64,000 nt of DNA, taken from Saprolegnia diclina VS20 (Eukaryota; Oomycota; Saprolegniomycetes; Saprolegniales; Saprolegniaceae). Position numbers and translations under genes: made by a program. How positions within the stretch are numbered: the first letter of the stretch is position 1; each line of letters starts with the position of its first letter. The stretch is taken from NCBI RefSeq assembly GCF_000281045.1, contig NW_008246070.1, forward strand, positions 87,543-151,542, read 5' to 3'. The notes under the pieces are model-generated. The model was not told the DNA's origin and did no database searches. It saw only the letters and a program-made list of their open reading frames with translations. Below, in pieces: positions 21,499 through 32,972 of this stretch.

Positions 21499-22255
21499 TT
21501 AGAGCGGGGGCAGCTTGGCGGCGAGGACGGCCCAGAGGTCATGCGCCTCGATTGTCGTGTACTGCGCACGGCCTACCAGCGGCCTCTTTGACGGCGCACG
21601 CTTGTGAGGACGAGTATCGTACCTGGCAAAAAGTAAAAGTCCGAGTGCAGGGTCTGCGCGAGTGCAATCTGAGCGGGCGTCGGCGTGTACAAGTCGTCGG
21701 GCGACCCCAGATGCAGGATCCAGCCGCAGTTGCGTCGCACCTTGGTGTACTGGAAAGCGTCAGAGTCGTCGTGCAAATGCGAATGAACGCTGCCGACGGT
21801 GCATCGCGGCGGTCCGGCCAAGTACGGCGCGACAAGAATAAGACCTAGGTCGAGGTCGTGTCGACGACCGCGAGGAACGGTCATACCCAGCACTTGAGCC
21901 TGCTCGGTCAATCTAGTATGGCATGGCGCATGAGTGGAGAGGTCGCGGCGACTTGAATAATCACCGTAACGCTAGTCCCGCGCCGCTTCGATGCCCCAGA
22001 ACGATCTACGCGCTTCTATCGATCAACGAGATGGTGGGGGGCCGACGGCACCGTGTCGCGGTCGCACTCGTCGCGCAGTGCGGCGAGCGGCGTCATGGCG
22101 CAGCGCAGGACTACCTACATGACGTGGCGTGACACAGGCGTTCCGACCATCATTCCCACTTTGCACTTGGCGGCGTCAAGCTTGGCCGCGAGCCAGGGGT
22201 ACCAGTTGGAGTCGTCGGCCGCGGGCACGAGGAGGAGGATCCGTGGTCGCTTCAT
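21499..22255 (-). CDS. RBBP9-like serine hydrolase paralogue with lost catalytic residues (pseudo-enzyme)
   Basis: Six exons, complement(21499..21572, 21623..21844, 21887..21912, 21965..22005, 22052..22114, 22160..22255), 173 residues, with introns at the same places as the intact paralogue at 22450-23264. Alignment marks: ILLLVPAADDSNWYPWLAAK, VVLRCAMTP, LGHRSGAGLALR, LILVAPYLA, LGSPDDLYTP. The nucleophile motif GHSSGA of the family reads GHRSGA, so the catalytic Ser is Arg59. The catalytic GHY reads AQY (GRAQYTTIE), so the His is Gln. Only the Asp of GSPDD is kept. The frame is intact over all six exons, so it is a degenerate enzyme under protein-level constraint or a very young pseudogene. 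A binding or regulatory role is inference. Confidence 0.8.
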
Positions 22256-22449
22256 CGGTGCTTTGCAAATGGCCGGCGGCTGTCGTTGAACCTGCGCGGG
22301 CTAGGGTTGTCTGTTGGCTTCTCGAAGAAACGCAGGCCGCAGCTTCTTCCCGCTCGTACTACTCATCGTCAGAACAACGAGCCCCATATATATTCCAAAT
22401 ACTCTGGTCGGAACCCTTGATAATATTTTATCAAGTCGATACTAGGCGA

Positions 22450-23264
<815 letters not shown>

Positions 23265-23379
23265 CGCACTTCTGAGCACCTTGGACATGGCCTTGGACTC
23301 GCATCCCATAGGCCAAAAGTCGCTGCATATCCAAACAAAACCGCCACTCCGCGCCACCTAATTTCGTGTTTGCATGCTG

Positions 23380-23438
23380 ATTGGCTAAAATGAAAATACG
23401 CGCTGCGATTGAACAAAACTATTGGAAAATTGGCCAAT
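23380..23438. promoter_or_regulatory. Paired ATTGG/CCAAT boxes in a divergent promoter
   Basis: ATTGG at 23380-23384 and CCAAT at 23434-23438, in the 207-bp space between RBBP9 (start 23264, minus) and pICln (start 23472, plus). The second box is 34 bp from the pICln ATG. Confidence 0.4.
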
Positions 23439-23471
23439 CCACGACGCGCGGGCCACTTCGAGGATTGAACC

Positions 23472-24289
23472 ATGAACACGCTCCATGCCAACGACTGCGG
23501 GGCCGACGGCGCGCCGGTCCTCGCCGCAGACGAGTCCATCCTCGCGGTCTTCCCGAGCATCCGCATGTTCTTCAGCGAGTACGACGAGGACGACGAGGCT
23601 TCCGTTGTCGCCAAGGGCGCGGGCAACCTCGTCGTCACAACCAAGTACGATCGACCTCGTGGTCGCCGTCCGTGACGCCGTCCATGTAGGCGCGTGGTCT
23701 GGATCACGTCGCAGCCCGGCATGGCCGAGTTCGGCTACGCATGGGACATGCGGTACCTCTCGCTGCATGCCATTTCGCGCGATACGTCGAGCTTCCCGGA
23801 GCCCTGCCTGTATTGCCATGTACGTGCAGCACATGGCTCCATCACACCTCATCGACATGGAGTAGCTGGACGTGGAAGACGACGTCCAAGAAGTCCGCTT
23901 CGTCCCTGACGACAGCTCCAAGACATGTACGTAGCCATGGTGATCGTCCGAGGTTGACGGGTAATTAGTGCCAGCCATGTTTGACGCGTTCTCTGCCTCG
24001 GCGGCCTTGAACCCCGACGACGACGAAGGTACTACCACGCACGGTACCCTTCTTCGCTCATCATTTGCTGCGTACAGATGACGAAGAAGGCGAATGGATC
24101 TACAACGAAGACGAGGTTGAGGCCGGCGCGCAGGTCGACCACGTCGTCTCCGACTACGCACTCATCCTCCACTAGATGGACATTGCCGCGCATCTCGACT
24201 CGATTCTGACCGTGTCGCCGGCCATTGCGCAGGCGCCTGGCGGCGTCGCGGGTCAGTTTGACGACGCTGACGAAGACGACTTGTTGTGA
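23472..24289 (+). CDS. CLNS1A: pICln (methylosome subunit, snRNP assembly chaperone)
   Basis: Six exons, join(23472..23644, 23690..23819, 23866..23926, 23975..24028, 24078..24133, 24176..24289), 195 residues. Introns are 42-49 bp. It has the PH-like pICln fold: MNTLHANDCGAD, FFSEYDEDDEASVVAKGAGN, TTKRVVWITSQPG (joined over intron 1), YLSLHAISRDTSSFPEPCLY, EVRFVPDDSSK, and SMFDAFSASAALNPD like the FEAMSACAALHPD-type end of the fold. An acidic tail follows (DDEEGEWIYNEDE, FDDADEDDLL). pICln delivers Sm proteins to PRMT5 for arginine methylation and then to the SMN complex. The match is along the full length. Confidence 0.93.
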
Positions 24290-24373
24290 TTCCAACTGGC
24301 ATGCGAGTATGTACACAGGAAGAGCGCAACGTAAGACGACGGGGGTTGAATTACCGCATGCAGACGCGTCTAC

Positions 24374-25724
24374 TTAGACCTTGTGGATCATGTTTTCTTT
24401 GTTGATGAGGTGGCACGTCGTCTCGACGAGGCGGAGGAGCTCCGAGATGTCCGAGGACCAGTTGGTGAGGAGTTCTTCGGGCGACTGCGGCTTCTGGAAG
24501 AAGACGATCTTGGCCGGCCGGTCGATCTTGGCGTAGATCGAGCCGGACGAGACGAGCGCCGAGATGCGCGCCTCGCACACCTACGCAATATATAATGGCT
24601 TTGTCGTTCCATGTGCATCAGAAGGGTACCTCTTCCGAGAGACCGAGCATGCTCGCGAGGTGGGGAAGGCGAATGCGCTGGTAGTGCGTGGCGACGACGC
24701 GGATGTTGTGCTCCGTTGTGCGCGTGTGGAGGTCCTCGAGCCAGCCCTGGCCACGGTTGGCGTCGGCAAAGATCGCATGCGCCTGGAGCTCGGCCTGGAC
24801 CGGCAGCGGGTACGGGATGATCTCCTTGGTCGTGAAGAGCTTCATGAGCGACGCGTAGGCCGGGAGGTCGTGGCGCAGCGGCTCGGTCGCGAGCTTGAAG
24901 AGCATGTCCTGCTGCAGGTTCGAGTGCGGCGACACGATGGCGAAGAGCATCGCGTGCTGGAGCGCGGTCGCCTTCTCGGCCGGCGTCAGCGTCTTGGTCG
25001 CAAAGATCGACTGCCAGTGGCGGCAGAGCTCGAGCGGGTTGTTCTCGTGCGTGTCGTACTCGATCATCAAGTGGTAAAACTTGATCTTGACCGCCTCAAA
25101 CTTGTCTTCTTCGAGCACGCGGCGCAGAATCTTCTTGCTGAGAATGAACGCGCGCACATAGTCCTTCTTGGCCAGCGTCAAGCGCACTTGTTCCAAGATG
25201 AACTCGACCTTCTCGAGCTTGGTCATGGCGCCGTACGTCTCGACATGCACTTCCTGGAGGATGTCGGCGGCCTCCGCGATGAGACCGTTCTTCTCCTTGA
25301 TCTGCGACAGCATTTGCGTGAGCTGCGCGCGTTCCTTCTCGAGAAAGATGCGCCCGTCGGCCACCGTGCGCAGCGCTTGAATGAGCGAGACGCGGACCTC
25401 CTCGGTCGGGCAGTCGTTGATAAAGGCCATGGCCGTGAGCACGGCCTTGCCGATGGCCTGACTCTTCTGCGCGCGACGCTTCGAGAGCAGCGTCACGTGC
25501 TCGACCAAGAGCGTGAACTGCTTGTGGCTGTGCAGGAGCGTGAGGATCTCAACGACCAGCACCTGCAGCGAGGTCAGGTCGTTGTGGAGGCGCGCAGCCT
25601 TCTCGAGGGCAAGGAGCGCTTCGACGGCGCCAGCAATGTCCCCCGCAGCAGCCATGGCGCGGGCCTTGGGCACGAGGGCCGCGGTCTCGGCCGAGTGGTC
25701 GCTCTTCTTGAGGCCGTCTTCCAT
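24374..25724 (-). CDS. PSMD12: 26S proteasome lid subunit Rpn5 (PSMD12)
   Basis: Two exons, complement(24374..24580, 24630..25724), 433 residues (human PSMD12: 456). PCI-domain subunit of the 19S regulatory lid. Seen: a helical-repeat N-terminus (EALLALEKAARLHND), LLSKRRAQKSQAIGK, LEKVEFILEQVRLTLAKKDY, IFATKTLTPAEKATALQ, and the PCI domain with RVVATHYQRIRLPHLASMLG and the second exon ARISALVSSGSIYAKIDRP. The C-terminus is NKENMIHKV. ATG 25724 (MEDGLKKSD) is used. The frame stays open upstream to a GTG, and a short 5' exon starting MSKTIRM at 25800 with a 37-bp intron is possible, so the first few residues are uncertain. Confidence 0.95.
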
Positions 25725-26189
25725 CTTGATTTCCAGCCGCTCTTCGACGATATCCAATGTGATGAACACTACTCGCACCCATTCTAATAGTCTTACTCAT
25801 ACTATATTACCGGTATCCTAACCCTGAAATAGTCTACCACATGCTCGAACAATATCTTGCTTGCGGAGAGGCTCTTGACGCTGTAGGCAGTAGCCGTACG
25901 CACGTCTTTTCATCGAATCAACCAAGCGGGCTGTTGTGCATGGTTTGCTGAAGAAAAGGTGTGGCGTGGGTGGCAACAATGGAGTTGCAAAATAGTAACA
26001 CTATTCAAGGACTGAAATTGATACTGGATAGGACAATTTCGGATCGTATCCGGATGATGCTACGGCAATGCGATCTTAGAGTTACTAGTGCACGGGAACC
26101 GTCGTGCCCAAGCTGGAAGCATGATGGACGGTCTCTGGAAGCTTGCTGGTCTCGCCACGTCAACGCCAAAGCAATCGCATGCGCCATCC
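25725..26189. other. Divergent promoter region between Rpn5 and the first kelch gene
   Basis: 465 bp, AT-richer than the genes. It may contain an extra 5' exon of Rpn5. No other feature is recognised. Confidence 0.5.
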
Positions 26190-27385
26190 ATGAACGGTAC
26201 TCGTCAGCTTCCTGAAGTAGCCATCAATGCCAACGTGCGTATGTAGTTGACGGTCTGTGGGCGACGATCGACGGCGACAGCGCGGCTCCATCGCCTCGAA
26301 GTGGCCACGCGTCAGTAGTCGGTACGGTTGGTCGTCGATTGCATACGACTGAGAATGAGGCGTAGCCAATAGCATCATGTACGTTCTTGGTGGCTACGAT
26401 CAGGGCCAGTGCTTTGGCGACATTTACGCCTACGACCTCATGCGGCGCGAATGGAGCAAGGTCGACTGGGGCGGCGCCGCCAACTTCGCGGTTGGCTGCG
26501 CATCTCATGCGACGTGTGTCTCCGCCGACGAGACATCCATCTACGTCTACGGCGGGTCGGGCCCGCGCTGGGGCGCCGCCAACCGAGACAAGCTCCTCCA
26601 GTTTACGCTCGCAACGCAGCAGTGGAGCGTCGTCTCGACGGCCGGGACACCTCCGCCGCCGGGCTATGGCCAGAGCATGGTGGCGATTGGCTCCAAGCTT
26701 TACCTCTTTGGTGGCACGTCCGGACACGACTACTATAACGACCTCTATGTCTTTGACGCGACCACGTTCATGTGGAGCCGTGCCGCAGTGACAGGACCCA
26801 AGCCATCAGCCCGCTACAAGCACGAGGCCGTCGTCGTCGGACATGATATGTACGTCGTTGGCGGCGGGCTCTATGGACCACCAAAAGGACCCATCGACGT
26901 CTTCAAGTTTGACACGCTCACGGCGCAGTGGGCCAAGATCGCGTGCGTCGGCGACGTGCCACCCGCGCGTTTAGCCCACAGCGTCGTCCTCCACATCGAC
27001 TCGCTGGGGCAGCCCGCGCTGCTCCTGTTTGGTGGCCGTGATTTCACCGAGGTACGCTAACACTCGCAGGCATCGAGCCGAATGCGCTGTAGAAGCGAAC
27101 AAGCGGTCTCTGGTCGCTCCATTTGCCCACGTCGACGTGGACAAAGATGGTAGGTGCTGCGATTCGTGGGAGCGTGACGCAACTGAGCCGTAGTCGGAGG
27201 CCCCCGACGCGCTTGTCTTCCACACTGCCGTCATGTGGCAGCAACGCATGATCGTCTTTGGGGGCTCGAGAGACGCGCCAGGTCAGAGCCCCGACGAGAC
27301 CGAGCGCAGCAACGCGCTGGTCGAGTACGGCGTAGTGGACGACAACCACTGGGTCTTGGTGGCCTCGGAAGGAGACGACGCGTAG
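26190..27385 (+). CDS. Kelch-repeat beta-propeller protein, copy 1
   Basis: Five exons, join(26190..26196, 26247..26321, 26366..27051, 27093..27149, 27194..27385), 338 residues. The first coding exon has 7 bp (ATG AAC G), an unusual micro-exon supported by exact agreement of the next exon (DGLWATIDGDSAAPSPRSGH) with the paralogue at 43017-44502. Kelch units show the Gly-Gly and Tyr/Trp marks: YVLGGYDQGQCFGDIYAYDL, VYGGSGPRW, LYLFGGTSGHDYYNDLYVF, YVVGGGLYGPPKGPIDVF, LLLFGGRDF, IVFGGSRD. Intron phases (1,1,0,0) equal those of copy 2. It lacks the long C-terminal part of copy 2. A protein-interaction propeller; partner unknown. Confidence 0.88.
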
Positions 27386-27669
27386 CCCTTTAGCTGTGGA
27401 AGCAACAGATCCAACCGAATCGATATCTTTGCATTTCGATTGTATCAACAAGACCACGAATTATCAAGTTGCACACGAAGCGCCAGGGCAGTTTATTCAC
27501 ACTATTTAAAACGAATCACCGAGTGTTGGTCGTTGTGTATATAGTGTGAACCATGCGGAAGTCGGGTCAAATTCACACTAATGGGAACACGAAAATACGG
27601 AAATAATGTTAGGTCAGCGCTGTTTGGTTTCTCAGTTGGCGAATTGCGGTGGCGAACGCAAGCGGACGC

Positions 27670-30600
27670 ATGAGCGGATTCGCGCAGCAGCGACCAACCG
27701 TCCATGGCTTCGAGGCTGAGCCGCTGCAGATGGACGCCTTGAGCGCCGATGTAGAAGGCTCGGCGCAGCCCAGCTTTATGCAGTTCTATGGCCATAAAGG
27801 CCAGGGCCAGGACCTCGGCGGTGTCCTGCGGCAGCTCGTCAAGCGCATCGACGAGACCGAGAAGCCCAAGTCGATCCTCAAGGGTCGCCAAGACAGCCCA
27901 CGCTATATGCAGGACGACACGGAGGTCCTCCTCAACTCGTCCACGACGTCGCACTCGATGCGCGCGCAGTCGCTGGCCTTGAAGCGTGACCGCATCGGGA
28001 AGCCCACGAGTCGGTACCAAGCAGGCGTGCCACCACAGCTCGGCCCGTCCCAGAACTTGCCGCCCGTGCCAGAAGCGCTCTATCACAAGGTCGAGCAGGT
28101 CCCTTGGGAGAAGGACATTCTGTGGGGCGACGAGAACGACGCGAGCACGTCCGAGCCGGCCTTTGTCCCGGAAGAGGACGACACGCCGTACCAGCAGTAT
28201 TCGATTCCGCGCGCAGCACCATTACCACGCTCGTCGGCAATCCCAGGACCCTCCAAGGCGGCGCGCCAAGATATGGACAACGCTACGTCCCTCGTCCCGC
28301 AAGAGGTGGCACCATTCGATATGACGCAACCGCGCTCGTACCGCTGGGAAGCGCCGCTGGCCGCGCTCATTGGCAAAAGCATGAGCTTGAACGCGTCGGC
28401 GTCCAAAGAAGCCGCTCGCATCGCGCTCGACTGCGCGCTGAATCCGTCGCTCGAGGACGACGCGTGGCTCAACGCGGTCGCCTGGGACCACTGCCTCGAC
28501 ATGCCAAAGTCCGAGGTCATCCTCGACGAGAACGACCGGCACCTCGTGCTCACGAACCCGCTCGTCGAGAACGTGCGTGCGACGCTGCGCATTCCGGAGC
28601 GCAAGCTCGGCGTCCACGAGAAGCGGCAGGAGCTCTTGACCAAGCAGAAGAAGGAGAAGGACGACCGTATCAAGGGCGTCATGGGCAATCTGACGTTCGG
28701 CGAAGACACGGCCGAGGGCCGCCTCGGGTCGGACGAGCTCAAGCGCAACAAGGACACGCGCATCGTCAAGCACATGGGCCACGTGCACCACTCACTCCCG
28801 GCCATCAAGCTCAGCTTGACCAAGCCCGAGCTGCCCAAGCAGAAGCTCCGTGAGTTTCACCGCCCGCGCGGCAAGTTCAAGATCAACGAGCGCCTCGTCA
28901 TGGTGCACGCCAAGGACGCGGAGAAGGTCACGAAAGCCTCCAAGGTCACAGAGCTCGAGATGACGGACCCGACGCTGTCGCAGATCAAGAAGACGTCGGA
29001 TCTCAACCCGACCGCGGGTGGGAAGCTCATCCTCCTCGAGTACATTGAGCAGAAGCCGCCGATGCTCTCGAACCCCGGCATGGCCTCCCGCATTTTGCAC
29101 TACTGGCGCCCGCCCGCGGCCGACGGCGACGATGGCGCCACGAAGGGCAAGGGTAAGAAGAAGCAGGTGCTGCCCGAGCCGCCGAGCGTCAAGCTCGGTC
29201 AGGTCGTGACGCTTGGCGCGAACGATGACACGCCGTTCATTGGCGACGTGCCGGCCGGGAAGATGGTCACGTCGCTCAACTCGAAGCTCTTCAAGATCCC
29301 AATCTTTGAGCACGCCGCGCGCGGGTCGATGCTCGAGCGCTCGAACGACTACGACTACTTCCTCCTCGCCCGCGCCGTCTCCAAGAAGGGCGGCTTGAAG
29401 GAGGGCACGACGACGTACCTCATGGAGCTACCGCCGCTCTACATTGCGGGGCAGGTCGAGCCGCAAATGGAGGTCCCTGCGCCCAACTCGCGCGGCGCCA
29501 ACGACTTTATTCGGCCGTACATGTCGTTCCACATTCTCCGGCTCTTCAAGAAGGCGAGCGACGGCGAGCGGCTCAAGATCGAAGACATCCACCGCGTGTT
29601 CCCCAACCAGTCGGGCACGGCGATCCGGAAGCGCATGAAGGAAGTCGCGACCTTTGAGCGCGGCGGCAACGACTCGGGCTGGTGGAAGAAGAAGGCGGCG
29701 CACGAGCTCACGAGCGAAGACGAGATCCGCGCCAACGTGTCGCCCGAGTCGGTGTGCCTCTACGAGAGCCAGATGAGCGGCCACCGCCGCCTCATGGACA
29801 TGGGTCTCTCCAAGCTCTTCAGTCCCACGGGCGTCCAGAACGCGATCGAGCACCTCACCAAGCGCCTCAACTACCGACAAACGCTGCTCAAGACCAAGGT
29901 GCTCATGCCGAAAGGCCTCGAGGGCCGCACGCTCGAGAACGAAGCCAAGAAGCTCTACGAGCTGGACCCGGTCCTCACGAGCCTCAAGCGCGACATCCAG
30001 ATTGCACGATCGATCGCGCTCCAGCTCGAGCTGGCGCCGTGGACGTGGACCAACAACTATGTCGAGTGCCACCTGCAAGGGAAGGGCTCGGGCATGCTCC
30101 AGCTCGGTGGTGACGGCGATCCGTCGGCGTGCGGTGATGGCTTTAGCTTTATTCGCGCGCCGCAGTCGCGTGCGAAGAAGAAGGAAGGCGACGAGAATGC
30201 AGCGACAGACGAAGCCGAAGTGCAAAAGACATTGGCGGCCGTCACGGGCACGACCGCCGATCTGCGGAAGCTCAAGATGAAGGAGGCCGGCGACGTGCTC
30301 AAGACGCTCGGCATGGACGAAGCCGACATCAAGAAGCTTCGACGCTGGGATCGCATCGAGATGGTCCGGACGCTCAGTACAAAGGCATCGCAGCGTGGCG
30401 AAGCCGGCGGTCTCGGCAAGTTTGCTCGAGGCGCGCGCAAGTCGCTCAACGCCCAGCAGCAAGAGTACCGAAAGAAGTGCGATGCGCGCTACAGTACGCA
30501 GATCGAGGTCCTCTCCAACAAGCAGGTCGTCGAGGACAGCGACGACGACAACGAGTCGGACGAAGGCGACGACGGCCTCGGCGACCTCGAAGAAGACATT

Positions 30601-32040
30601 TTTGGGGCCGACGGCGACGGCCTCACGGCCACGACCTCGCGCAGCGGCCCGTTCAACATGTTTCGAAAAGACGGTGTCGCGTTCAACCGGTCCAAGTCGG
30701 CGCTTCGGGAGCGCGACGACGCGGCCGAGCTTGAGAAACTCAAGCGCGATATGGCCGACAACTCTGGGAGTACGTACTCGCGGAGTCGGCCAGACATTGA
30801 CGCGTCGAACCTCCGGTCGCAGCTGCAGGCCAGCGGCATCCGTGACAGCTCGGGGCGCCCGACGTCGCTCCTTGCAACGCACCAGTCGTCGACGAAAGCG
30901 AGCTCGGTCATGTCGTCGGCTGTGCACTCGCCGTCCAACCCCGCGTCGCGCGTGCCGTCGCCGCGTGCTGCGCCGACGAGCAGCCAGCCGCACCGCCAAG
31001 CGATCAAGCGCATCACGCGCACGATCGAAGAGGACGGGTCGGAGAAGATCAAGATTGAGTTCATCGTGGACCCGAAGAAGATTGGGCAGTACAAGGCGAA
31101 CGCGGCGCGCAACGAGCGTCTCCAGAAGGACGAGGAGCGCGAGCAGATGCGCAAGCAGCGCAAGCGTATGCAGCAGATGCGCGCGGCCGACGACGAGACG
31201 GGCGGCGTTCCCAACGTGCACAAGCTAAAGGAGGAGCTCAAGATGCTCGAGAAGAAGCAAGAGAGCACCCGCGAGTACGTCGAGCGGCTCGAGAAGGGCG
31301 AGGACGTCGGGTCGACGGCTGCGAAGGGCGTCATCAAGTGCACGCAGTGCGGCGAGGTCGGCCACATCCGCACGAACCGCAACTGCCCGCTGTACATGAT
31401 GGAGCCAATGACCAAGGGCGAGAGCAAGAGTAAGGACGTGCGTCCGCTCAAGCTGACGCTGAAGAAGTCGTCGATCAACGCGTCCGACTTGGACCCGACG
31501 TCGTGCACGGTGAACCTCTCGAATCTCCAGGAGAGCGCGCGGCTCCACGAGATGGAGAAGAAGCGCAAGCGCAAGCAAGAGCACGAAGACAGCGCGTCGC
31601 TGTACAAGCGCGTGTACGGCGCCAACAAGAAGCCCGCGCGCAGCCTCTCGCGGCTCCCGATCGCGCGCCTCAACGGGTACCTCGAGCTAGTGCTCTTCAA
31701 GCTCGTGGCGATGCCCGAGAGCGTCCTCTTTCGCGTGCCCGTCGACGGCAACGTGGTCAAAGACTACTACACGGTCATCAAACGACCGATGGACCTCCAG
31801 CGCATGAGCCTCAAGCTCAAGAACCTCGAGTACGACTCGATGCGGTCGTTCACGGGCGACGTCGAGCTCATGGCGACCAACTCGCGCTTGTACAATGGCG
31901 AGATCAGCGGCATCACTGTCAACGCGTTCAAGGTGCTCGAGAAGGCCAAAGAAGAGCTCCAGACGCTCAACGCCGACGGCGTCCTCCTCGCCCTCGAAAA
32001 GCAAAAGCTCGCGCGCGTCAACTCGATCTCCGAGTCGTAA
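27670..32040 (+). CDS. TAF1: TFIID subunit TAF1
   Basis: 1456 residues in one intronless exon. It is the largest TFIID scaffold subunit, acting at RNA polymerase II core promoters in the nucleus. ATG 27670 (MSGFAQQRP) is chosen because the frame before it opens with GTG. The central DUF3591 block spans about residues 420-870 (PRGKFKINERLVMVHAKDAEK, SRILHYWRPP, NSKLFKIPIFEHA, YLMELPPLYIAGQVEPQMEV, FRRPRG-like basic stretches, LELAPWTWTNNYVE). The zinc knuckle CTQCGEVGHIRTNRNCPLY lies near residue 1230. A single C-terminal bromodomain runs over about the last 110 residues (LVAMPESVLFRVPVDG, VVKDYYTVIKRPMDL, LMATNSRLYNG). Animals have two bromodomains; one is normal in plants and protists. The neighbours are intron-rich, so the absence of introns stands out. 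Confidence 0.96.
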   Translation: MSGFAQQRPTVHGFEAEPLQMDALSADVEGSAQPSFMQFYGHKGQGQDLGGVLRQLVKRIDETEKPKSILKGRQDSPRYMQDDTEVLLNSSTTSHSMRAQSLALKRDRIGKPTSRYQAGVPPQLGPSQNLPPVPEALYHKVEQVPWEKDILWGDENDASTSEPAFVPEEDDTPYQQYSIPRAAPLPRSSAIPGPSKAARQDMDNATSLVPQEVAPFDMTQPRSYRWEAPLAALIGKSMSLNASASKEAARIALDCALNPSLEDDAWLNAVAWDHCLDMPKSEVILDENDRHLVLTNPLVENVRATLRIPERKLGVHEKRQELLTKQKKEKDDRIKGVMGNLTFGEDTAEGRLGSDELKRNKDTRIVKHMGHVHHSLPAIKLSLTKPELPKQKLREFHRPRGKFKINERLVMVHAKDAEKVTKASKVTELEMTDPTLSQIKKTSDLNPTAGGKLILLEYIEQKPPMLSNPGMASRILHYWRPPAADGDDGATKGKGKKKQVLPEPPSVKLGQVVTLGANDDTPFIGDVPAGKMVTSLNSKLFKIPIFEHAARGSMLERSNDYDYFLLARAVSKKGGLKEGTTTYLMELPPLYIAGQVEPQMEVPAPNSRGANDFIRPYMSFHILRLFKKASDGERLKIEDIHRVFPNQSGTAIRKRMKEVATFERGGNDSGWWKKKAAHELTSEDEIRANVSPESVCLYESQMSGHRRLMDMGLSKLFSPTGVQNAIEHLTKRLNYRQTLLKTKVLMPKGLEGRTLENEAKKLYELDPVLTSLKRDIQIARSIALQLELAPWTWTNNYVECHLQGKGSGMLQLGGDGDPSACGDGFSFIRAPQSRAKKKEGDENAATDEAEVQKTLAAVTGTTADLRKLKMKEAGDVLKTLGMDEADIKKLRRWDRIEMVRTLSTKASQRGEAGGLGKFARGARKSLNAQQQEYRKKCDARYSTQIEVLSNKQVVEDSDDDNESDEGDDGLGDLEEDIFGADGDGLTATTSRSGPFNMFRKDGVAFNRSKSALRERDDAAELEKLKRDMADNSGSTYSRSRPDIDASNLRSQLQASGIRDSSGRPTSLLATHQSSTKASSVMSSAVHSPSNPASRVPSPRAAPTSSQPHRQAIKRITRTIEEDGSEKIKIEFIVDPKKIGQYKANAARNERLQKDEEREQMRKQRKRMQQMRAADDETGGVPNVHKLKEELKMLEKKQESTREYVERLEKGEDVGSTAAKGVIKCTQCGEVGHIRTNRNCPLYMMEPMTKGESKSKDVRPLKLTLKKSSINASDLDPTSCTVNLSNLQESARLHEMEKKRKRKQEHEDSASLYKRVYGANKKPARSLSRLPIARLNGYLELVLFKLVAMPESVLFRVPVDGNVVKDYYTVIKRPMDLQRMSLKLKNLEYDSMRSFTGDVELMATNSRLYNGEISGITVNAFKVLEKAKEELQTLNADGVLLALEKQKLARVNSISES

Positions 32041-32360
32041 CGCTGTAGATTAAACTGTGCTGTGTGAGATGCAGTGTGCTGGATTGGACTGCAACATGAC
32101 GATCGTCGTGTTGTCGGAGCCTGTTGTCGGAGGGACGGCTCCCTCGGCCCAATAAGAACGTAGTGGAACAGAGCTGAAAACGACAATTCACCAATTACAA
32201 ATTATACGACTACCAATTACAAATTATACAAAAGGCCCAGTGGTATAGCTCGCTCGTATGGCTCAGATCGGCGCGTATTATGCAAAGCCAGCTGGGTCCC
32301 TGTCCCAACAACCGTCAACGGTCTGAGATTGCCATTCTTCATTTTGCTCTCCACAAGATA
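32041..32360. other. Intergenic spacer
   Basis: 320 bp; 3' region of TAF1 and promoter of the secreted SOD-like gene. A short direct repeat (ccaattacaaattata, near 32192 and 32213) is visible. No gene is seen. Confidence 0.5.
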
Positions 32361-32972
32361 ATGCACTTCGCTCGCTTCGCTCTGCTTCTTGCCGCGACGG
32401 CCTCGGCCGCGACGGTCTATACGTTCGACCCCGTCACGTCGGGCGGCGTCAAGGGCTCCATCACAGTGACGCGCGAGGCAGTAGGCGCGACCATCGCCGC
32501 CGACCTCGACGTCTCCAACGCCGACTGGGCCGCGCTCACCAAGGTGGACGGCAACTGCACCGGCGCGATCCCGAACTTCAAGTGGCACATCCACACCAAG
32601 TGGACCAACAAGGCGCCGTCGGGCTTCCTTGGCGACTGCGGTCTCACGCCCGCGGGCAACCACTACGACCCGGACTACGCGTGCGGCCCCAACTCCGAGT
32701 TTGCGACCGACCCCAAGTGTGCACCGCTCATTCCCAAGTACAAGTGCACGCCCGAGACGTATGTGGTGAGCCCGCATGCGTGCGAACGCGGCGACCTCTC
32801 GGGCAAGGTCGGCGCCTTCAAGGCCGTTGACGGCAAGATCAAGCAGACGTTTGTCGATGCGCACTACCCGGCAGCGTCCGAGGAGACGCCGACGTGGAAC
32901 CTCATGCTGCACGCGGTCTGCGGCGCCAACACGCCCCGCTTTATCTGCGCGACGGGCCATGAAGCATGCTAA
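32361..32972 (+). CDS. Secreted Cu/Zn superoxide dismutase-like protein
   Basis: 203 residues, single exon. Start 32361 gives a clear signal peptide (MHFARFALLLAATASAA); an in-frame ATG at 32280 would bury it. The mature part has a SOD-like beta-barrel: GVKGSITVTREAVGATIAAD, then WHIHTKW in place of the HVH copper ligands, AGNHYDPDYACGP in place of the zinc-loop His/Asp, and WNLMLHAVCG giving the last copper-ligand His. Ten or so cysteines suggest disulphides outside the cell. Oomycetes have extracellular SOD-like proteins of this kind. Whether it dismutates superoxide is not certain because the arginine of the active channel is not obvious. Confidence 0.75.
   Translation: MHFARFALLLAATASAATVYTFDPVTSGGVKGSITVTREAVGATIAADLDVSNADWAALTKVDGNCTGAIPNFKWHIHTKWTNKAPSGFLGDCGLTPAGNHYDPDYACGPNSEFATDPKCAPLIPKYKCTPETYVVSPHACERGDLSGKVGAFKAVDGKIKQTFVDAHYPAASEETPTWNLMLHAVCGANTPRFICATGHEAC

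Noticed and set aside
24564-25787. A 407-codon frame antisense to Rpn5
   Set aside because: Same shadow effect; Rpn5 on the minus strand has clear PCI-domain sequence and the plus frame has none.
29428-31221. A 597-codon open frame antisense to TAF1
   Set aside because: It is a shadow of the strong third-position GC bias of TAF1; its composition is Arg/Leu/Val-rich without any domain, and TAF1 itself matches its family over the whole length.
32234-32280. Possible tRNA (tggtatagctcgctcg looks like an A box)
   Set aside because: No matching B box, acceptor stem or anticodon stem could be drawn.
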